A stretch of DNA of 64,000 nt from Primula veris (taxonomy: Eukaryota > Streptophyta > Magnoliopsida > Ericales > Primulaceae): positions 3,787,001 to 3,851,000 of the forward strand of contig OY821748.1 of assembly GCA_963682055.1 (NCBI GenBank), written 5' to 3'. A program made the translations under genes and the position numbers. Below the pieces are notes generated by a model. It was given only the letters and a program-made list of their open reading frames with translations. It made no database searches and was not told the origin of the DNA. Below are positions 35,808 through 48,824 of the stretch, in pieces. How positions within the stretch are numbered: the first letter of the stretch is position 1; each line of letters opens with the position of its first letter.

Positions 35808-38464
35808 ATGGATGTTGAAGGGGGTAAAGTGTTTAATTTGCAAAGTGTTGATGATGATCAACTAGACCAAGAAGAGATGTTGATGATGGATTTGAGAAAA
35901 GGACCATGGACAGTTGAAGAAGACTTAACCTTGATGAACTATATTGCAAAGCATAATGAAGGCAGATGGAATTCTCTTGCACGTTGTGCAGGTTAGCCTT
36001 TTATCTATACATATAGATGTTTAATTTTTGTAAAACTTCTCCCACCTTTTCATTTATAATAAAATGGTCAAATAGACCTTATTACAGAAGAAATAGAAAA
36101 AGAAAAAAGACAGTACAAATAGAAGAGAAAAAAAAAACGAATAAAAATATTATTTTAATATGTGAATTCAAACTTATAATTAGAATGATCATGCAACCAG
36201 TATAATTATAAAAATTTAAAATTACTTTTCTTTTTTGAGTTAACATAACAAATTAAGAAAGTGTTATAGACACTTCGTCCAAATTAAGAAAGTGTAAAGA
36301 TATATGTATATGTTTATATACTCTCATATTTCCATACAAATTTGAGTGAGGCGACCATGTTGAATTTACTATTATATATTAAAATAATGAAACAGATGTT
36401 TCCGTGATAATTCGGAATTATGATGATAAGAGGAGGGGGGGTTCATCTAAGCTTAATGAAATTATTGTCACTCTACCTATTCTTACGTAATATTGGTGGT
36501 ATTTAATGTGAAATGGTTTAATGTAATCATCTAGCTAGCCTTATTTAAGTACTTTTTAGAGCGTGAACCAATTAATTAAAAATTCTTAAGTGATTTTTCC
36601 TTATGGTATCAGATTCCTGATTAAACTAGAAATTTCAGAGTTCCAAACGTATTTGTTTGCTTTTACCAAAAAAATTCATCATTTCTTGAAAAATAAAGAC
36701 TTCTTATGGAACTATATGATTGTTACACCCATGCGTGTCTAACCCTACCACATGTTACAAATAAAACGGGAGAAAGTTTTACCCTTTATTTGAACCCGCT
36801 AATGAAAATGAAGTCATTCTTTTGCTTTCAAGTTTCAACTGCACAAATAAACAAATCAGTTTACTGATCAGGTTATTTATTTAAAAAAAATTGACAGAGA
36901 CTTTGGCCTTTTTAATGGTTACTCAATTTGGCAATTTCCTTTATAAGCTGAAGATACCGGAAGGTGTTTATCACCATCGTGCTATTCTCATTCTCTTTAT
37001 CACATTTTTGCATCATCTGGTATATAATTATCTTCTAAAACTAACTAAATATTTCTGGTATGAACGAATCAAACAGGTTTGAAAAGAACTGGGAAGAGCT
37101 GCAGATTAAGGTGGTTAAATTATTTGCGCCCCGATGTTCGACGTGGCAATATTACACTTGAAGAACAACTTCTCATCCTCGAACTGCATTCTCGTTGGGG
37201 AAATCGGTACGTATATCTATATGTAAAATCTTGATCTACTGAAACATCTAATAAGGTTCATTTATGATTTTATTTTTTTGAATCAATACCAGAATTCAGT
37301 CCATGGTTCAAGCCCCCATGGTAGCTAAAACCGTCCAAAGAAAACGATATAAAACTACAGTATGAATGAGATACAACCAGATAACTAACAAGACCAAAGG
37401 GCAAAAAAGATTTAAATCTTAAAATAAAATTAAAAAATTTGCTATGATGATTTAACTCTTTACTTTTTATCACTCCAAATCTTATATTTCCCCTTCTCGA
37501 TCCATGATGAGTGTGATCTGTGAGATATATGTAATAGTTCTTTCTAATTAAACTGACAAAGAAGGTACCATTATGTGTGCTAGGGAGTCTATTAGGGACC
37601 ACATGAACTTTTAATTAGTCTTCTAATACTGATATATTAGTACTTAAAATGTGGCTACGATTTGAGATTTTTTTACATATGTTCATACCTTCCTATAAAA
37701 AATTTGCGTTACTATCTTGATACCAAAGATCGAATCACACGGGAGCGTACCCGTTTTAAAAGATATATAGAAGTTAAGTTCAAACAGTACCGTCCCCCTA
37801 GAAAAATCGGAATTTCTAACTCTTATTTTCAACATTTAGGTGGTCAAAAATTGCCCAACATCTTCCAGGAAGAACAGATAACGAGATAAAAAACTATTGG
37901 CGAACGCGTGTGCAAAAGCACGCAAAACAGCTCAAGTGCGACGTTAATAGCAAGCAGTTCAAAGACACTATGCGCTACCTCTGGATGCCTAGACTCGTCG
38001 AGAGGATCCAAGCTGCCTCTGCTACCGCCACATCATCACCTACCGCTACCATCGGCAGCTCCACCGCCGCCACCTCAGCCTACCAATTCAACCATAATAA
38101 TTTTTACAACAATATGAGCTCCGACCATGTAGTTCCTCCACCAGAGAATTCCAGCACTGGAGCATCTTCAGACTCGCTTGGGACCCAAGTTTCGCCAGCA
38201 TCAGATCTTACGGATTATTATTTTCCAGCCAATAATAATAGAAACAATTATCAAGATTATTACCAAGTTAATAATGATAATTGTTATTATCCGGGAAGTT
38301 GTTCGGAAACCCTAACCAGCTCAGGTGATTATTTAAACCACGGTTCGAACATTCAGCCTATGGAGCAAAGCAGCAACCCATGGTTTGATGCTGGTGACAC
38401 ATTGGACAGCTTGTGGAATGTTGAGGACGTTTGGTTCTTAAAGCAACAGTTCAACGATATGTAA
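35808..38464 (+). CDS. R2R3-MYB transcription factor, subgroup 20 (MYB2/62/78/108/112/116 group)
   Basis: Three exons: 35808-35991, 37077-37206 and 37840-38464, joined by GT-AG introns in the two positions conserved in most plant R2R3-MYBs; the product is 312 residues. R2 (about 30-80) carries Trp34, Trp54 and Trp74 and the [15 protein letters not shown] signature. R3 (about 83-131) has Ile87 in place of the first Trp, then Trp106 and Trp125, with [11 protein letters not shown]. The two repeats form the DNA-binding domain of a nuclear factor. After R3 the [10 protein letters not shown] motif (153-162) defines subgroup 20, whose members act in abscisic acid, jasmonate, phosphate, stress, anther and senescence responses. 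The rest is Ser/Thr-, Asn- and Tyr-rich, and the acidic C-terminus ([14 protein letters not shown]) resembles the end of MYB2/MYB112-type proteins. The bHLH-interaction signature in R3 is absent. Which paralog this is cannot be told here. Introns are 1085 and 633 bp; intron 2 hosts a LINE fragment. Confidence 0.93.
35992..37076 (+). other. MYB intron 1
   Basis: 1085 bp, GT at 35992 and AG at 37075-37076, splitting a Gly codon. AT-rich, with no recognisable insertion. ORFs at 36017-36205 and 36891-37082 are intronic and spurious. Confidence 0.85.
37269..37610 (-). mobile_element. LINE 3' fragment inside MYB intron 2
   Basis: Begins on the plus strand with a poly(T) (minus-strand poly(A)) at about 37269-37279. 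It shares blocks with the 3' untranslated region of the LINE at 33812-34753: CAAG(T/C)CCCCAT, an ACCGT/CCGTTT step, and TTGCTATGATGA(C/T)TT with TTTACT and CCATGAT later. Same orientation (antisense to MYB). The ORF at 37270-37602 lies within it and encodes nothing recognisable. The right edge is approximate. Confidence 0.6.
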
Positions 38465-38720
38465 CATATAAGAAATACATAAATATAAAATACAAATATA
38501 CACATGCCTAGATTATACTATCTCGAAGGATTTGTCTAATTGTGGATTATAATTACACACTACTCTAGGTTTGATTACTTCTTTTTTTCCTATGGGCAAA
38601 TATGCCTTTTGAGATTTTTTTATCTCATTCTTTTGAAAGACTGTTGTAAGAGCTTGTAGATGGTGAATAATTGGTTCCACTATCTTTACTAATAAATGAT
38701 CTTTAAAAACATTCCTTTAC
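38465..38720 (+). other. MYB 3' UTR and probable polyadenylation region
   Basis: AT-rich downstream sequence with an AATAAATG at about 38690 that could serve as a polyadenylation signal. The true cleavage site cannot be read from sequence. Confidence 0.4.
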
Positions 38721-39940
38721 CATTGTATGCCATGATGCATTATTGTCTATAATATGAATGATGGTGAATTATTTTTCTTATATCTCAGATTCTCATTAAT
38801 AATTGTTGATAGGGATGATATATAAAGAGTAGTTTAAGCTTGTGGAGTGTGAATAATGGGTTCCACTATCTTTACCGAGGAATTCCTACTTGTGTTCTTT
38901 TATTTTACTAAAGATAAATGTAACAAGTTGCATGTTGGGAATATCCGCGCACGCTATAAAAAGGTTATAATTCTTAAAATGGATAACAAACAAGTTAAAA
39001 TAAAACTGCAAAATTACTTGATACGGCTATGGACGCCTCCATGAAATTAAACGAGATCGCTAATTTATAATACTAAATGTTTTTTGGGAAATGACACTTT
39101 AGTATATATTTAGAAATTTATTTATAAAAAATCTGGTTGTTTTGAAATTTATGACTCTTTTATAAAAAAAAAATACATATTTTGTAAACTTATTTACAAA
39201 ATAGGTACATAATATCATTAAAAAATCCAAAAAAAAAAACAGAAAAAAAACCAAAATTTTTAAAAATAAATTTTTTATACAAAAAATATGTATGATGTTG
39301 TCTGATCCTGTCTAATCATGTTCAATGATTCAATCCTATATGTCTAATTATGTTTGATCATGTCTAATCATGTCCAATCTTGTATGTCTAATCATATTTA
39401 ATCATATCTAATCTTGTTTGATATTATGTATAATTTTTTTTTAAAAATAATTTTTTTTGATTTTTTTGTATATTTTATTCTTTTTTATGACATATGTATC
39501 TAATTGTAAATAATTATATGTATCCAATTATAAAGAAATACACATAGATTAGTTTTTTATAATTAAATTAATTGTTATATACCTATTTCTAAGTGACATG
39601 TTTTTTTGTCTCGTGTTCTTTTTGGAAATTGTAAAGGTCTTAGTTCCTCTTCAAAAAAAAAAAAAGGTCTTAGCTCTGTTATCAGAATTAATCTTACATG
39701 TTAATTACTTCTAATTAGTTTTGTAGTATTGGTTATATACAAGAGAGCAATTAGTTGGAGACAGTACCTCCTTAAAAATTCCCGTTTTGTCCCTAGCTAC
39801 TTATAACATTTTTATCTTCGAAGGGATAAGCATGTTATTAAGGTGTCTTTAATTATCTCATAATTTTGATCGTGTGATATTATATTAAGCTCATTGTGCT
39901 CGTGGAAAGGTAATAGTTGATTCCACTATATCTGCTTGTG
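38650..39940 (+). repeat. Diverged direct repeats downstream of MYB
   Basis: A block of about 40 bp occurs three times: about 38651-38692, 38837-38878 (GTTCCACTATCTTTAC exact in both, with GTGAATAAT before it) and a more diverged one at about 39896-39938 (GATTCCACTATATCTGC). The ORF 38856-39044 overlaps the second copy and has no domain. Confidence 0.6.
39090..39605. mobile_element. Long-TIR foldback element with a repeat-filled loop
   Basis: Imperfect inverted arms of about 200 bp: left about 39090-39290 (TGACACTTTAG, ACTTATTTACAAAATAG, AAAATTTTTAAAAATAA) and right about 39420-39605 with the inverted counterparts (CTAAGTGACA, CTAATTGTAAATAATTAT, TTTTTTTAAAAATAAT). The loop (39298-39420) is a degenerate 10-12-bp tandem repeat of the TGTCTAATCATG type. 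No coding capacity, no clear target duplication. Confidence 0.6.
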
Positions 39941-40499
39941 GGTCTTTTTTTAGATTAGTTCTTCAATTATATTCGTTGTCCTTTTAGTTGATGGAATAAA
40001 TGGATTCTATCCAATGGGGAATGTATCCTATTAGAAAACCATGTCTACTAATATATTAAAGAAAGAATGTGCTCAAACGCGATGATTTATTCGCGTTTCA
40101 TGATTATATTACCCCAAACATTGTGATAAAAAAGTCATGCCATTGAAACATATAAACCTTACTTAATGAATCAAAAATAAATATCACGAGAGTGGCCGGT
40201 GACATCATATGATTGTATCATTTTCCCCATTTCACATTGAATAAAAGTATCTTTGCTTGATGAGTTCTCTCATATGACAGGAATTATTCTTTCCTGCAGC
40301 AACCTTCTAGAAAGTAAATTGTTATCATATTTTTTTAATCAATTACCAAATTACATAGCATTTAATATTGCTCTTAAGGTAAAGTATATTTTTCTAAATT
40401 GTTGGTAAAGTAAGATTTGCTAATATTTTAGATACTTTCCATAAAATTAGCAAAACTTATTTTACTAACAATTTTTTAAATTAAAAGATGTATGTTGAT
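39606..40499. other. Intergenic, no gene recognised
   Basis: AT-rich; only the third copy of the MYB-downstream repeat is noted. Confidence 0.4.
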
Positions 40500-40601
40500 A
40501 TCCTAACGTATTCTAGTAGTGTAGTATGGAGTTTCTAAACCCTTGGTTTTATCCTAACGTATTCTAGTAGTGTAGTATGGAGTTTCTAAACCCTTGGTTT
40601 T
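40500..40601 (+). repeat. Perfect 51-bp tandem duplication
   Basis: Two identical head-to-tail units of 51 bp (40500-40550 and 40551-40601), each starting ATCCTAACGTATTCTAG and ending CCCTTGGTTTT. Zero differences by eye, so very recent or an assembly duplication. Confidence 0.93.
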
Positions 40602-43600
40602 ATGTATAATTGCTGTGGTAATATCTTTAGACGATTTTTATTTATCCCTAACTTATTCAAGTTGAAGGACACAAAAATCGTTATTTATGTGTTCATTGTG
40701 GAGATTCCCTCCCACATCTTCATTTCCAAAATTAATAGAAAATGTTGATTTTTCTCATCAATAATATATATATAAAGAAATTACCAAAAATCAAACTTAT
40801 ATAAAGTTACTCCATACCCCACAAGTGTTTTTTGATAAGCAAAAATAATTCCTCGGACTTTACCGAGCTAGGGTTCGGATAAATACGTGGTATCGGATAG
40901 CAATGCTATGACTCGAGCTGTCTTATCTTAGTTAGATTTTTAGTAATTTATTATATAGATATAGATATAGTGGAGCTAAATGTGGTGAAATATATATTTT
41001 ATTATTAATTATGACATGACCGGACCCATCAATGAATTACATTGTTTATATAGTGGCGGCCCTAGTGGGAGGAACTCCCGGTGAGTGATAAATGACGGAC
41101 TAATGACCACAAAAGAGATAATAGGCTTTATCATTTCCTAATCGGGCCTTACAACTTTCTTATAATTATCCACTTAATCGAGCTCATCTACCACTATAGT
41201 AAAATAAATTACAGTGTTTATAACATTTATAAGCTAAACCGGGATATAAATGAATAAATCGAGAAAAATAAAGGCGCATTATTTTTCTCTCCCCTTTAGC
41301 GCGTCTCTCTCACTCACCATGTTCCATCATCAACCTCCACCACACTAGCCACCATCGCTTGCCACATCTGTCAAAACACAGCTCCAATGATCTCAACTTC
41401 ATCGTCAATCTGCTACAATGTATATAATTTCCGATCGCTTTCGAATTTCGTCGATAAAATTCCGTTGACGGTAATTTGCTTCAACGAACTACTTTTTTTT
41501 TACGACGAATTCCATTCAACCAACAACTTATATTCATTTTATTTCTCTGTTACACGATAAGGATGTTAAAAATATAGATGCATCAGGCCTGAACTAAATC
41601 GAGTCACAATTAAGAGGAACATGTCATAGCGTGGACAATACTTAAATAATTCTTTACCCATTTAATTTTGTGTTTCAATTAACAACCTAATAGTTCATAT
41701 GTAAATAAAAAAAAGAATGTTTCCCAACTTTTATTGTGAATGAAGGGTTAGTACATTACAAATATAAACGAGAATATCATAACACTGTTTTGATGTTTTT
41801 TTGGTTTTATTGATCTGTTTTAGATGTATTAATATATCTTAGGTCTTGCGGGTTGTTTTAAACTTAATTATATATGAACCATTTCCGAAATAAAGTTCTT
41901 AAAATATTATAATTAGATAGATAGAAATTTGCACTATAAACTGATGTTGATTTAATAAGAGTCAAAATCAGTTACAAATGTGTAGCTATTTTAAAAAATT
42001 ATCATAAAATTGTCACTATTTCAAAATATCTTCACAAACTTTCACAAAATCTATACCTAGTAATCTCGTAGAAAAAAAAAACCGTCATTATTTCTGTCAT
42101 TATTTTAAAAACAAAAATTAGTGTTGTGAGTGACGGATACTATTCATTATAAAAATTAAAACTGAATAATGGAGTAATAATATTCATTTAACATCACTAT
42201 CCACGTAAAAATGGTGAGAATCTGAATGCTTTGACCGTATTGTACTGCTTCCTCGTTTCACCACCGGCTTAAGATTAAGATTGGTTGAAATTAGAAAACG
42301 TGATGAAACGAATAAACATATTACTTGAATAGAATAGAAAAAAGGTGAAGAATATTTACATAGACTCGTGTCTTTTTTAGAAGCCACCAAAGTGGTCCCA
42401 ATTAGTCAGCAAAGTGTTGAGGATCTGCCACGTGTCCACCCAATTAGTGGTAACATCAAATGGTTAGGCTCCCTTAGCTGCAGCACTGAGACGAAAGACT
42501 TGAAAACGGGATATATACAATTTTCTTTGAATTTTTATATTTAATTTTTTTTAATGTCATTGATCTCTAGGTCTATGAAAGTTATGTTTAAAATGATTTA
42601 TTTTGTAATTCATAAATTGCTAACGTTGCAGCTTGTTGTTCGCTTGCATAGTTGCATTCCATTTTCGTGTAATCAATTAAAAATATTAATTATTTAAAAA
42701 AAAAACTATTTTTTTAAAAAATATATTGAATTTTAGGGTGATATGTATTTATTGGGTTGAGATTTAACAATATTGTTACTTGTTTGGACACTAAATATGT
42801 TTAGGATCCTTAACGTGTTTGTTTGGAATCCGTTTCGATATTAGCCATACTCTTTATTAATTTCGAGGGAGACAGTTTCGAAGTGTGTCTGAAACTTGAG
42901 CGAAACATTCTAAAGTCTTGAATTCTGCTTTTTAGAAGCTCTAATAATACGAAAGAGAAACGTTCACAAATCCTTAAAATAGATTGTAAATTGCGATATT
43001 TGTAAAAAAGTGGTCTTTTTTTTATGAAATCAAGTTAATAAAATAACATATATAATACATGAGTTAACTATATTTCTTTAGTATAAGTCAAAATTTTAGC
43101 AATTATATACTATTCTAAAAAACGAGAACTTAAGTGTATGTTTACATATAGTTATTACGGTAGTAATAAATTTATATTTAGTTATATTTTATTTTTTGCT
43201 TCCCGTAATATTGCTTCCTATTTTGGTTTCCATCTGATTTGCAATTAAGGACGCCATTTTTTCTAATCCAGTTGACGTAAAATTAAAAAGATCTGAAAAT
43301 AAGTTTCGTGCACTTCACTTCTCTGTGTGCCACGTTTGCCCTAGTACTATGCGAATGGTTCCACGTAGATGAATTGATATACAAATGGATACCACATCAG
43401 AAACCCATTTTCTTAAAAGGACTAGCTATCTATCATCTCGATTCTAAAGTGGACTTAATTAATTGGGATGAAGTGACTTCCCTTGTCAATATGACCTTCC
43501 ACTTAGATCGATGATGACATGTCATATATTCAGTTCTTGAACTTTCTTTAAAAGGTAATCCCAAACTTCAACTTTACTTTACTTGTCCTAATTGCTATAC

Positions 43601-43700
43601 CAAATTTCAAGTTTTTGTATATTTTTAGCATGTTACTAATTAGATATCTCTACCTTCAATTTTATCTTTAAAATACAAATACAAAGCCTACAACTTAAAT
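40602..43700. other. Intergenic, no gene recognised
   Basis: A mixed-composition stretch at 41280-41530 has CT-rich and CCACC-rich sequence with a short ATG frame and resembles a 5' leader, but no protein homology was recognised. ORFs at 42184-42390 and 43308-43514 lack domains. Confidence 0.4.
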
Positions 43701-46700
43701 CACTAACTTAGAAAGAAAAATAAAATGTATAATTTTGAATAGTGAAGCATTTGAAAATCGAAGTGTGTGATTTTGTTACGTTCAGTCACATATTTATTAA
43801 CTTCATAGTTCATATAGTCTTAAGATTCGACATTAGAAAAGCTAACCAAAAGAGCACGTCATAAGAGAATGTACCACTCATTTTGTTGTACTCCAATCCA
43901 AGTGATCAAACTTTTAAAAACAATGTCTAACTAGTTTATATAAGATTGATTAGATTTAACAAAAAAGTTAAGCGATCTGCATCATTTTCTTTGTGGGTTA
44001 AGTAGTTATTAAAGAAAAAAATGAGTTATAAACTGGACACAAATCAACAATTATAACATTCTCCAACTCCAAGCTAGTTTTCAAACCAAAACACACATCC
44101 TAACTTACGCTAAAATACCAGTACTGTTTTTTTTGGTTGAAATGTGAGTGTATATCATAAACTAGTAAAAGCAATAAGGCAGAACATTTCTCTTAATAGA
44201 CTATCCATGACTAAAAACAAATTGCTTTAATATTCGGAGCTCTCTAACTAATTGGAAATTAAATAATTTGAGACATATAATAAGTCTAACTAGATTTAAA
44301 TGGAAACAATCCCGAAGCTATCCTTTTTAGGTAACATTTAGCACACAATCGTTTTACCACGTCTCTAAATTAAATATATTTTCACTATTTTAACATTTCT
44401 TTTTACACTCTTTGTGAGAGCAGTGAGAACAAAATTTACAGTTTTGTCTTATAGCGTTTTTGTCAAACCTAGGATCTCAATTGATTGTTTTCAAATTTAG
44501 TTTTCCCATATCCATTTTTTTACTTAATAACTCTACCTTAATTGTCATTCACGTATTGCTCTCTCTCAAGTCTCAACCACAACCTTTATGGGGTTAGAAA
44601 CAAGTTTTTGTCCAAATATTGCCTACTACTTGCGTCTCTTCCAAATATGTATAGAACCCTTCATATATGATTAACATTAAACGGAATCGCTAATGTAAGG
44701 TGCCATTGTGAGCAAGTTCGTTCGCTATTTGAAGTCAAGCCAGCTATAACTCATGTAAAGAAAGCTCTTTCTTACCATTTGCAGCTATATTTTAGATATT
44801 AAGTTTCTTTTGGTGCAGGGAAATCTTTTTGTTTAATATATATATATGTATATTACACAAAAAAAACGGTGACGGCCAAATTTTGCACGAAATGACAAGC
44901 ACAAGCAGAAATATTGAAACCCATCACCTCTCCGACTTGCAATCTAGGCATTGTAGGGAAAATATATCAATAGTTGCGACCCTAATTGAAACTTTTTTTG
45001 TATATTTGATTTTTATTGCCTAGAAATTATTACAGCCTCTTAACTTTCTGAATAGTACCGTAACAACTTTGTATTTGATTTAACACTGTTTAAAGCCTTA
45101 AACAGTTATATACCAAGGATTCTTATGCAGCTGCACGTTTAAACCGTATGCTGAAGTAGTTTAAAAAATAACATATAGAAATTAGGGGGATTAAATGGTG
45201 ACGTGTATATGTTACTATGTAATTAAGGAACATGGGATGTACTTTTCTAATCATCTATTATAGACTGCACAAGAAATATGCACGAGTTCACAAAACAAAA
45301 ATACATCATTATGTTTTTCATATATAGCCATTGATCAATATACACACATGATTGCAACATTATATCAAACCTTGAAGATAATAAATTGAACAGATGTGCA
45401 CGATAGATAAAATATAAATTTAAGTTAAGGATTAGACTATAGTTTTAATTGAATTTGCGGGTGCTCATATAATTCTATTTCTTAGCTCCGTAGATTATTG
45501 CATTTCTTCAAGATACAATGCATGTGAGTAAGTAATAAGTAGAATGTGGTGGTACTATTTCATCAAATCTTCTAAAATTACATGATAATAGAGCACGTAA
45601 GTTATAGTACCTATATATGTAGCATATACATTATGTACGTAATTATTTAGAATAATAGAGAGACTAAGAGATGGGATGGTTAACAACTTTATAAACAACC
45701 TCACAATTAGGCTTGACCGAAATTAACAATAATCAAGAAAGAATCATTGATTAGTACATAAAAATATACTTAATTTTTGAAAACCCGTATTTTCAAGTCT
45801 AGTTTAAGATTTGATACATATAATGTATCATAATCAATTGACATTAAAGTTAAAAATAAAGAATAAAAATAAGTAGAATCATATAGTATATGTAGTAGTA
45901 TATGTAACATATATATATATATATATATATATAGTATCACCATGTAGCATATATACTAATCAGTAAAAGTGTTTTAAAGTATGAGTTTTTTTTAATTAAG
46001 TATCATAAGTATGTACGTTTTCCATATTTTCCCAAGAATTCAGAAATAGGTCGAGGAAATTAGTACACGCGGATTTAAAGAAATAACTCATACAGTCATA
46101 CTACTTAGCTCACCAGGGCAAGTCTAATATGCTAAAATGAAATAAAAGAGGTTCTAGCTTTGGTTCGTCACCCCTACAAAGAAGGAACTATTTATGGAGA
46201 TATTTTTTTTGCATGAAATTAATTTACTATGTAAGCAATGAAGCAAATCAAAATGATAAAGAAGTGTATTTTGATCGTGAAGACAGACAATTAATTAACT
46301 AGGTACTGATAACAATCATAAAAAAAACCCTCAGTATATCATAAATGATTATAGTTTGAAATTAACGATTTGGCAGATAGGCCCCAAAGATGAAAATATT
46401 CACTTATTAAAATATCCTTTCTTTCCACCAAATTGTAGTCGGACACGGAATTAAACTTCCTTAAAAGCACCATTGAGTGATGTTGTTTGCCACTTAATTA
46501 ACCTCAATACATTTGCCTCTCATAATATTGCGAGAGATTTCCACCTTTGGAAAAGTTAGCAGTTAATAATATATTAACTACATCACATCAAGAAAATTAA
46601 TTATAAATTAAACAAAGCTGAATAATAGTTACACTAATTTTCAATCTTTTATATCCGGTAGTCTTAATTAGACGACAAGAGCAACCTCCAATTAGATGAC

Positions 46701-48519
46701 CAAGTGAGTCAAAACGGACTACTGATCATAAGTATTAAGCACTTCCAATTAGTGGATTATTCAACATTAGGAGTGCAAAAAGTATTTGCTTAGATTTCTA
46801 TATTGCGTGATTGGACATATGTTTTTACTAAAATAACGCGGTTTAAGGCAATATAATGTGAATATTGTGACAATTACAGCAGCCTAATTAACAAACAACC
46901 CACGAGTCAAACACCAAATTTAAATATTCAAATTGATATCAACGGTCGTGGTGAATTTTCTTAATCAGTGTTTTAGTGAAAGGTATACATGTAGTCACTG
47001 GCTCACTGCTTATGTTTGAGTTTAGCTAATATATGAGAATGAGTTATAACTTTAATTATCGTACTAAAATACTAACCCCGTCTACAGGACACTTGGGTAC
47101 CGTCGGTACCAGGTGCGTACATAACCTATAACGGAAACGGAAAGGTACTATCAACGTCAGTTCCCATTCACTTAATAGTGTCACAATTAAATATATACTT
47201 ATCTGAAGAATTTTTTGATGGTATTTTCAACTTTAAAATATATATGACCAAAGAAGAAGGTCTGGCTCTTCTAGTTTCATACATCTACTATCTTAGGTTA
47301 CAGATTTGACGTTCGCTTGAGTACTCGTTTCAGAGTTCAGTTGTACCGAGTTATTGTTGACGCTTGATGCACATAATACTCATTATGTGATTTTTTTTTT
47401 GCGCAAGTTAGCAAAACAACAAAATACCGATCTATAAATGTAAGCTTGTTATCGCATTCAATTGTTCAATTACACACAAGTTACTAAAAAATTGCGACAC
47501 CCGACAGTCTAAGAATTCTAAATTCCCTAACTGGAACGAGCAGTGTAAATGAGAATCTGGTCACTGATGCAAGTGGTGAATTCCAGAGTAAAGGTATCCT
47601 AAGATAAGGGAGTCGATTTTTCATGATTGATCTGCACTTTAACACGAGCATGATATATGTCAGGCTTAATTTTGGTAAGTAATGTGGACAAAAACAAAAT
47701 TTTACCAATCTGTGATCCAATTATAAAACTCAATGGACGAAATAAGATATTGGCGTTTTTAAGGGGAAATCTAATACTATGCTAATTAAATTAACCAATC
47801 TCCAACTCGTGTCATTTATTTGTTCTTTCTTAAGTACTTATATTGTTGCACATATATGATCACTTTTACTGCATGTGGTAGATCATCTTAAAAGCAAGCT
47901 GTTTCTCAACAAGAAAAAGTTTGAAATTTGAAATTTGAAAACCCAACTTCTGATCCGTTGTCAACTAAGCCAAGTTATGTACTTAAAAAAGATTCACCCA
48001 AACAAATCCTAAGACTCATGAGCTATAGCCACTTAATTCGAAGAAATGCTTGATAATCTAAATAACTAATGAATCTATTTTGGTGTCTGTGGGCTTTATA
48101 GCCCATTTGGGATGTGTAAAAATTAGGAATTGGCCCAATGAGTTAGTTGAATAAACGTATTATAGTCCATATGCACTTGCGACAAGGCGTACATCTATTA
48201 TGGTCTTACCAATAAGGCTCAATTGTGTAAAAATTAGGAATTGGCCCAATGCTTTTCATAAAATTAAATTGTACCCTTGAAAAGTTTATAAGGAGTAATT
48301 CTTTATTGTTTTTAAAAGTTCTAATTTATAAATTTGGATCACTCCTACTCGCATATACTAAGATCATCCTTAACCGATGGTGTTTCCCGATATGGGAGGG
48401 ACTCGGCCTTAACGGAAGATGAAAACCAAGGTGGAGGAAATCACGCGTGCGGAGGAGCCCTTCCTCTTTTCTCTCTCTATATCTATCTTTTTCTCTCCGT
48501 CTCTCTAGCTATATTTATA
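43701..48519. other. Intergenic, no gene recognised
   Basis: AT-rich. Contains a (TA)n microsatellite at 45909-45934 and a GC-richer patch at 47490-47660 whose minus-strand ORF (47484-47720) I could not match to a family. A GGTACCGTCGGTACC palindrome lies at 47097-47111. Confidence 0.4.
45909..45934. repeat. (TA)n microsatellite
   Basis: About 13 uninterrupted TA dinucleotides. Confidence 0.9.
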
Positions 48520-48556
48520 CTAGTAATCGTGCACCACACATTGCACGTGCGGCGCA
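48520..48556 (-). mobile_element. Possible Helitron-like 3' terminus (minus strand)
   Basis: On the minus strand a 6-bp hairpin CGTGCA...TGCACG is followed by ATTA, CTAG and T. The short hairpin-CTAG distance (4 nt) is atypical for Helitrons. Recorded because it parallels the terminus at 644-671. Confidence 0.25.
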
Positions 48557-48824
48557 TAATGCAATAAAAATATAAAAAATACGTATAGTTATTATAAATA
48601 TGTGTATAATATAAAAAAAACATAATTTAGCATTTAAAAGAATGTTTGGTTGTTAAACAGTGATAAATACTTTTATTAGTTTTTACTTTTTATATTTTTA
48701 TGCGAGTATGGTATTATTGTAATTAATGTAAATGTGTAAAGGTATTTTTGAAAAAAAATGGCTAAATTGGGCACACTCATTTAATTTGGGTTAACTTATT
48801 ATAATAATAATATAATGATATATG

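Noticed and set aside
36017..36205. ORF in MYB intron 1
   Set aside because: Intronic, lysine/asparagine-rich as expected of AT-rich noise; splice sites and MYB homology place it outside the coding sequence.
37270..37602. 110-codon minus-strand ORF in MYB intron 2
   Set aside because: Falls within a LINE 3' untranslated fragment and has no domain.
41300..41480. CCACC-rich region resembling a gene start
   Set aside because: No open frame longer than a few codons after the ATG and no homology recognised; could be an old leader sequence but not supportable.
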